64,000 nt of DNA, from NCBI RefSeq assembly GCF_028389875.1, contig NC_084665.1, positions 17,640,001 to 17,704,000 on the forward strand, given 5' to 3'. Each line of letters starts with the position of its first letter. Position 1 is the stretch's first letter. The notes under the pieces are model-generated. The model saw nothing but the letters and a program-made list of their open reading frames with translations, searched no databases and had not been told where the DNA came from. Shown here piece after piece: positions 58,741-64,000 of the stretch. Position numbers and translations under genes: made by a program. This stretch comes from Rhea pennata. Lineage: Eukaryota; Chordata; Aves; Rheiformes; Rheidae.

Positions 58741-61700
58741 ACTGCCTGAGTTTTCACCTAATATTGGCCAGTCCTTGTCATCTCTGCTCTGTGAACCTAT
58801 TGTTTCCTTGGCCTTATGTTATTCTGTAGTTGGAAGAAAAACGAAAAAAGAAAAAAAAAAGAAAGAGAAAGAGAGGCTGCATGTACCAGGTCTTTTTGGA
58901 AAAGAAAAGGTAATGCTGAACAAGTTAGATGTTGGCCAGGAACACAGAAATACAGAGGTGTGAGAAGACAAAAGGGCTGGAGCAGGCATGGTGTTAAGTC
59001 TGTACAGCTGCCCAGTGGAAGCTAAGACGACATATTATTCAGGGGTGAGCCTAGCTGTCCGATATCTGGCCAATAAGGCATAGAAGAGACATGAGCATCT
59101 GTCCTGATGGAACTGAACGACACTTGAAATGAGTGATTGGGATAATTTAGGAAGATAACACCATTTTTACTAGCTAATTCAGGAGACAAAGATCCTAGGT
59201 CTTAAGTGCCTAGGCAATTGGATAAGACTTTCATGAGTTGGGGATCCAACACTTCCTTATTTTATATTTGTGAATCTGGGTCTTACTTCCTAAAAATGTT
59301 CCAAATTCTTGTTCTCTTCCTCTAAAGAAAAATAAAACTATGAGATTCAAATTGTCATTTAGCATTCATATAGCACTTTGCAAATAATAAGAATTGAATT
59401 TTGCTACCCTTACTCACATTGTTTAGCACTCATTCACTCATAGAAGCAATAGTCAAGCAAGTCACCTTAACCTGAGAAAGGCCTGTGGAGCCAAACAGTT
59501 TAGGACAAAAGATGTGCTGGTAGGGCTATTTTAGTTAGGAAGTAATTTTATTTTTGCTAGACCAGTTCCAGTGCTAAAAGTCTTATTTTGAGGAACATCT
59601 GTAATTATTAAGAACACATTTGTAACAGGATTGTTAGAAGTTAACAACTCACTGTAGTCATGTCTAAATGGGTGCATTTACCCATATTAATGGGAGAAAG
59701 GCATAGGAAATAGGGGAGCAGGAAGACATCATTGCCAAAGAGCTGTCTGCAATGGCACTGACACTAGAAGGAGGTGGCTGGGGCAGCGATGGAGCCCAAG
59801 TACAGATGTCATGGCTAGGAGTTTCCACTAGTTCCGAAAGCAAAAAACAGCGTAAACTAAGGTTGCTATGAGCCACCTCACAGCTACTAATCACTACGAC
59901 TGTCTCAGACATCCGAGCCCTTGCTTAGACAATAAAACGCAGTAGTGGGCCCCCAGCAGCCACAAGCTCCCTGGGCTCCATTTCTCTGTATTGCTTAATC
60001 ACTGCTTCTTCACTACAGCTCCTTCCTGGGAAAGGAGAGGAGAAGTAATCACCGGAATTGTTGCGATACACAACCGTCCTGGGATGGTTCTGTCACAGCG
60101 GGAAATGCCACAGGGCGCAAACGAACGCAGCAAGAGAGTTAAGACGCAGCGACTAGAAGTCTAGTGTCTCCTCGGCTCCCAGGGCTGCGCAGGTTCATGC
60201 AGTCTCTCCAGTGCAAAGACCGGCCTCGGTACTGTGCTGAAATCAGAACATTTCCTTAAATGATGCCCTAGCTGATTTCACAGATGTAGACTTGATTTGC
60301 TGAAGCTTCATTAGATCCACAACTCAAAGCTTTCGAAGTATTTTTTAAAAATGAGTGCTAACTTTCAGGCCCCACACCCTCCATTTACATACCTAAATAA
60401 GCATAGGCAGCTTCTAAAAATCTGGGTATTTCACAGCTGCCACAGACTTTGCTCGGACAGCACCCTTCCAGGGACGCACTTTAGTAGGAACTAGTGGATA
60501 CTAACATATTTTGATGGCTATAAATGGAGCTGCAATATATCTGCAGTCAACTTGTTTTTTTCTTTTTTTTTTTTCTTAGTCTTGGACAAAGGCTTTTTGA
60601 AAGCAAAAACACTGGCATATTTTTCTCCCTGCAATAAACCTATTATGAAAGTTTACATATTTCTATTAGTCTGACTGTCTCCAGATTTTTGGCATGCCTC
60701 AGGACAATTCTATTTTTAAAATCTTTACTGCACACAGAATACTAGATAGAAAGCTTTAACATTTGACCAGGCAGTATTACTACTGAAATATTTTCTAACA
60801 TGCACAAATATTTAAGGATACAGATGATTTTGCAGATCTTAGCCAGAGGAACTATTCAATTGTCAAAAGCTTAAGCTACTGTGAGAAAATATTTTAAAGC
60901 TGTAGAATTCCACAGAAAAGGTTCTTACTTTCAAATACCATAAATCTGAGTTTAATTGTGCACAACAAATGTTAAGGTGAATGAACTGCAGGGAATTAAA
61001 GACTTTGGAAGAATCATAATCTTCTGTAAAATTGCCTGACTAAAGCTAGTGACTGATCTTGCAGAAGTATATCTACATTAAATAGTAAAGAATATTAAAA
61101 GCTACCCAAGCAGTTAGTCCTGTAAGCTTTGGGAAAACACAGAGGCCATAGTAACACAGTGAGAATCCTAGCAGACAGAAGTGACATCCATATTAACAGA
61201 TTTTAAAGCCCTGAAGAATTTTACGTCCATTAATTCTCCCACTCCTCTCCATCAACTCCTCATCCTGCTCTATTTTTGGGTGTGCCAGACCCCCCTTGCT
61301 GCCCCTGTTATCCCCTCCCTCCTTCTGCACTTTCCACCCAGCTCTGTATTTCACTCCTAAGCAAGATCCAACCTACAAATAGAAGGCCTGCAAAGAGAAT
61401 TTCCATGCAACATCACCCAGAAAAAAGACTAGTTCTAGACTGCCAGTAGCAACTCAATAACTCATGCTCTCACAATGGCCACATTAGCACAGTTACATAG
61501 GAAGCTTTGCTTTTGGTATTCAAGAGCCTTTACAATCTAGTTCACACGCAAGCTCATGACAACATTCCCCATTTCCTTTGCTTCTGCCTCAGTATTTTGG
61601 CTATCTAATATTTAACTGACAGAATTAGAAGTATTCAAGTACTGAATACAAAAAAAAGGATATCATAATGATTAAATACAATTTATAAGTAATTAAAATG

Positions 61701-62564
61701 AGAAAAAATATTTTCAGGAGTTCCTTTTTTTTTTTTTTTTTTTTTTTAATATAGTTTTGAAAGTGAACTCTTAGCTGATCACACATCCACCTGTCTGAAC
61801 CACTGAGTGGATATGTCAAGCTTCTACCAATATATATAAAACCTGCACCAAAGAAGATTAAATCTTTTCTGGACATTTTAAAGAGGTAGTTAGGCCAGAC
61901 AGTTAGTACTCTACAAGTCTAACTCAATCCATTTGTTAATTCTTCACCTTACTCTAGTTTCAAAAGTGCAGTTTTTGCAGATATTTTAAGTAAAATAGTT
62001 TAATAGATGCCCTCATCTTACACAGATTCCCAAAGCCTCAAATACATATAAAGCCTATCCAACAAAAGGATCAAGTGCTTTCATTCTGTAACACTTAAAA
62101 CAGAATAAAAATATTTCTCAAGATTTTCTATGCCTTTAGAAAAAAAAACTATGTAGTTCTATTAATCTGATAACATGATTAAAATGGGAATTTTAAAACT
62201 ATATAAATATATTTTCCTTCTCCAAAAACAGTACTTTCCTGCATTAATTAGACTAACTTAACTATTTTACTTAGTCACGTATGTGGGAGTAGTAGTTTTC
62301 CACTATAAGCTTAACTGGCTTTACTGCTGCAAGTATTTTTAGTTTGGTATCACCACCCCAGAGAAGCAGGAATACAACCAGAGATATCTTTTGTCAGTAT
62401 GATTATTTTCATGATCATATAATCTCCATGTATGAACCCATAAATGAGGTAGTAGACAGCAGTCTTTGAAAAAGCACAGTCAATTTCCTACAGCAAGTTT
62501 GACCACAGCATCTTCTAGTTATACATCATACCTACCATTTCTTAAAAGGTGCTAGAAAGCTAAG

Positions 62565-62665
62565 TTACAATACCAGCTTTACTACTAACTATGTGACACT
62601 GGGCAGGCAAATCATTTCACCTGCCAGTGTTTGCTTCCTATCCCATCACGGTCCAGCTGGTTTAT
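62565..62665 (+). mobile_element. MIR-like SINE fragment
   Basis: TACCAGCTTTACTACTAACT, then ATGTGACACTGGGCAGGCAA and ATCATTTCACCTGCCAGTGT, follow the MIR core AGCTCTGCCACTAACTAGCTGTGTGACCTTGGGCAAGTCACTT in order. The copy is strongly diverged and may extend to about 62790. Confidence 0.5.
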
Positions 62666-63000
62666 GTAAAGTGTAAGCTTGTCCCTCTTGTTTACTACAA
62701 ATTTATGTTTTACTCAGAATTATGAGATCCATTTTCATGGTAAAGCCTTGGGAAACTGCACCATTATAATGAATGATAATAATACATCTGCCTGGACCAA
62801 ACAAATTAGGAAAATGCCCTTTAGGAAAAGAAAATAAGGCCATATTCTCCTTTTTCTTGAAAGTTAGCTCCTACTGATACCACTGCACAGATACAAATCA
62901 GAACTACTCAAGCTGTTGGAGCTACACAGCATAAAAACATTGTGTGAACCCTGAGAAGATGTGTACCCAAGCCCATTATTTTATAGTACAACATATTTAC

Positions 63001-64000
63001 TTGAGTTTTTATCTGGAAGCCTGTCTATCTTCCACACAACAGCCCTATAGGCGCTTTCATATTTTGCCGCTCCAACTGAGACTTGTATTACAGGATCAGA
63101 TTCAATCTCATGTAAAGAACCAAGGCATGTTCTTCTATTCATTTTTGCTTTTAGAGACTTCTGTCTTTGGAGGTTCATGGTCCAAAGTGCTTTGATCCAC
63201 TGTGCAGGAACCGGAAAGTGTATCATAACATTTTCACAGTATTTCATAGAAGGTGAACGTGTTGCTATCAGAGCAGTTGAAGACATGTTTATAAATGCCT
63301 GAAGTTCTATGTATGCTCCCTGAACCACAACAGCAGCCTTCACAGAAAACGGAAGGTCTTGTCCATTATACTCTGTCTTGAAACGCATTAGCTCCAGCCT
63401 ACAGGCATCAGGAGGTGTAAACTTAATAATTCGTGATTGCTTGAATTCCTGTGTTTTAACACAGTTATGGAAATGGTAATCTAGAATATCAATCCACTTT
63501 TTCTCCTTCTCAAAGTAACGTTCATCCCTCTTCTGCAGCTGTAGATCATTTAAAGTTAAAAAGCAGTCAGTATTTCCATTCACAAAACATAAGCAATAAA
63601 TGTGTGTGATGACAGCACTTTCCACAAGTTTTCCTTCTGCTTTAGTGATTTTACCCCAAAAGTTGTCCACTATTTCCAGAATCATTTCTTGTTCTTCATA
63701 ATTTCTCTTTTGTTTAGAAATGGTAGGAAGTTTCATAAGCTCTTCCTCAACTGTTACAAGGAAATCAGTAAAGTCATTATAATCTGTGGTTCCCAGCTTT
63801 AACATCTGCTCAGCCTCTGGTTCATGGATCACTTCTACTTTGGGATGGTACTTCCTTTTCTCTGTGTAAGACACATACTCAATCTTCACAGTATGGATTT
63901 TTCCTGAAACATTATAGCTCTCCAGTTTGGGTTCTGAAAGCTTACAGTGTGGTTGCAGCTGCAACTCTTTGAAAGGCTTCTCCAGGCCTTTTTCATAATA
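63001..64000 (-). CDS. STON1: STON1 large exon, 3' 1000 bp (continues beyond window)
   Basis: 333 codons plus one base, open to the right edge; the first codons seen are YYEKGLEKPFKELQLQPH, so the first Met-like start at 63964 is not a real start. The segment runs through EVIHEPEAEQMLKLGTTDYN, DFWGKITKAEGKLVESAV-like linker sequence (exact text NFWGKITKAEGKLVES) and PPDACRLELMRFKTEYNGQ to IDRLPDKNS before donor AA|gtaaat. It covers the end of the stonin homology domain and the first part of the mu-homology domain. Human has IDRLPDKNSS at the same border. Confidence 0.97.

Larger units (their letters stand above)
53942..63000 (-). other. STON1: STON1 intron, 9 kb
   Basis: Nine kilobases without a supported exon. 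Contents: a compound palindrome at 57379-57415 at one end of a GC-richer block of unknown nature (about 57380-58740), a purine tract near 58837-58873, a CpG-dense patch at about 60050-60230, a T-run near 61726-61747 and a MIR-like SINE fragment at 62565-62665. Confidence 0.8.
53295..64000 (-). other. STON1: STON1 gene, stonin-1, three 3' coding exons (5' part outside window)
   Basis: Exons 63001-64000 (open at the window edge), 53739-53941 and 53295-53369 join in frame to the last 425 codons of stonin-1 (human protein 735 residues). The part visible is the end of the stonin homology domain and the whole mu-homology domain, which in the stonin family links cargo to AP-2/clathrin endocytosis. 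The gene lies head-to-tail upstream of GTF2A1L, as in mammals. The N-terminal region with its adaptor-binding motifs is not in view. STON1 rather than STON2 is supported by synteny and by EVKSLGIESDVQPQKH and VEIEKKWIRLDGEDPDKAGN. Confidence 0.93.

Overview
The window is vertebrate nuclear DNA: multi-exon genes with GT-AG introns, AATAAA polyadenylation signals, one CpG island, microsatellites and decayed tRNA-derived SINEs. Protein comparison is from memory against human sequences. Few recognisable transposons, compact introns and the sequence itself suggest a sauropsid, most likely a bird; crocodilian or turtle is not excluded. The layout matches the amniote LHCGR / GTF2A1L / STON1 synteny block (human 2p16), read in inverse orientation.

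Region by region. (1) 1-9339 holds no exon I can support; it is probably LHCGR intron 2, with exons 1 and 2 beyond the left edge. (2) 9340-23852, plus strand: LHCGR exons 3 to 11, the luteinizing hormone receptor. The set runs from the second LRR-coding exon through the hinge (including the 27-codon exon 10) to the single exon for the seven-helix domain and tail. An AATAAA lies about 90 bp after the stop. (3) 23954-30353: convergent intergenic gap with an AT/AC microsatellite and a G-quadruplex-type tract. (4) 30354-41536, minus strand: GTF2A1L (ALF, the germ-cell TFIIA alpha/beta-like factor), complete in nine coding exons and 493 codons, starting in a CpG island with an RFX-type X-box. (5) 41760-53294: intergenic, with SINE remnants and a direct duplication. 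(6) 53295-64000, minus strand: the C-terminal 425 codons of STON1 (stonin-1) in three exons; the rest lies beyond the right edge.

STON1 and GTF2A1L are tandem and co-oriented. Their exon phases would allow the in-frame read-through fusion known in human as STON1-GTF2A1L (SALF). LHCGR converges on GTF2A1L from the other side. LHCGR is the gonadal gonadotropin receptor and GTF2A1L a germ-cell transcription factor, but nothing in the sequence shows shared regulation.

I found no previously undescribed biological system. The most useful second-look items are the preserved read-through phase, the X-box overlapping an upstream ATG at the GTF2A1L promoter, a T28 tract in the acceptor of GTF2A1L exon 4, a duplicated Taspase1-site-like module, a compound palindrome in the STON1 intron, and an unreported-looking direct duplication between GTF2A1L and STON1.
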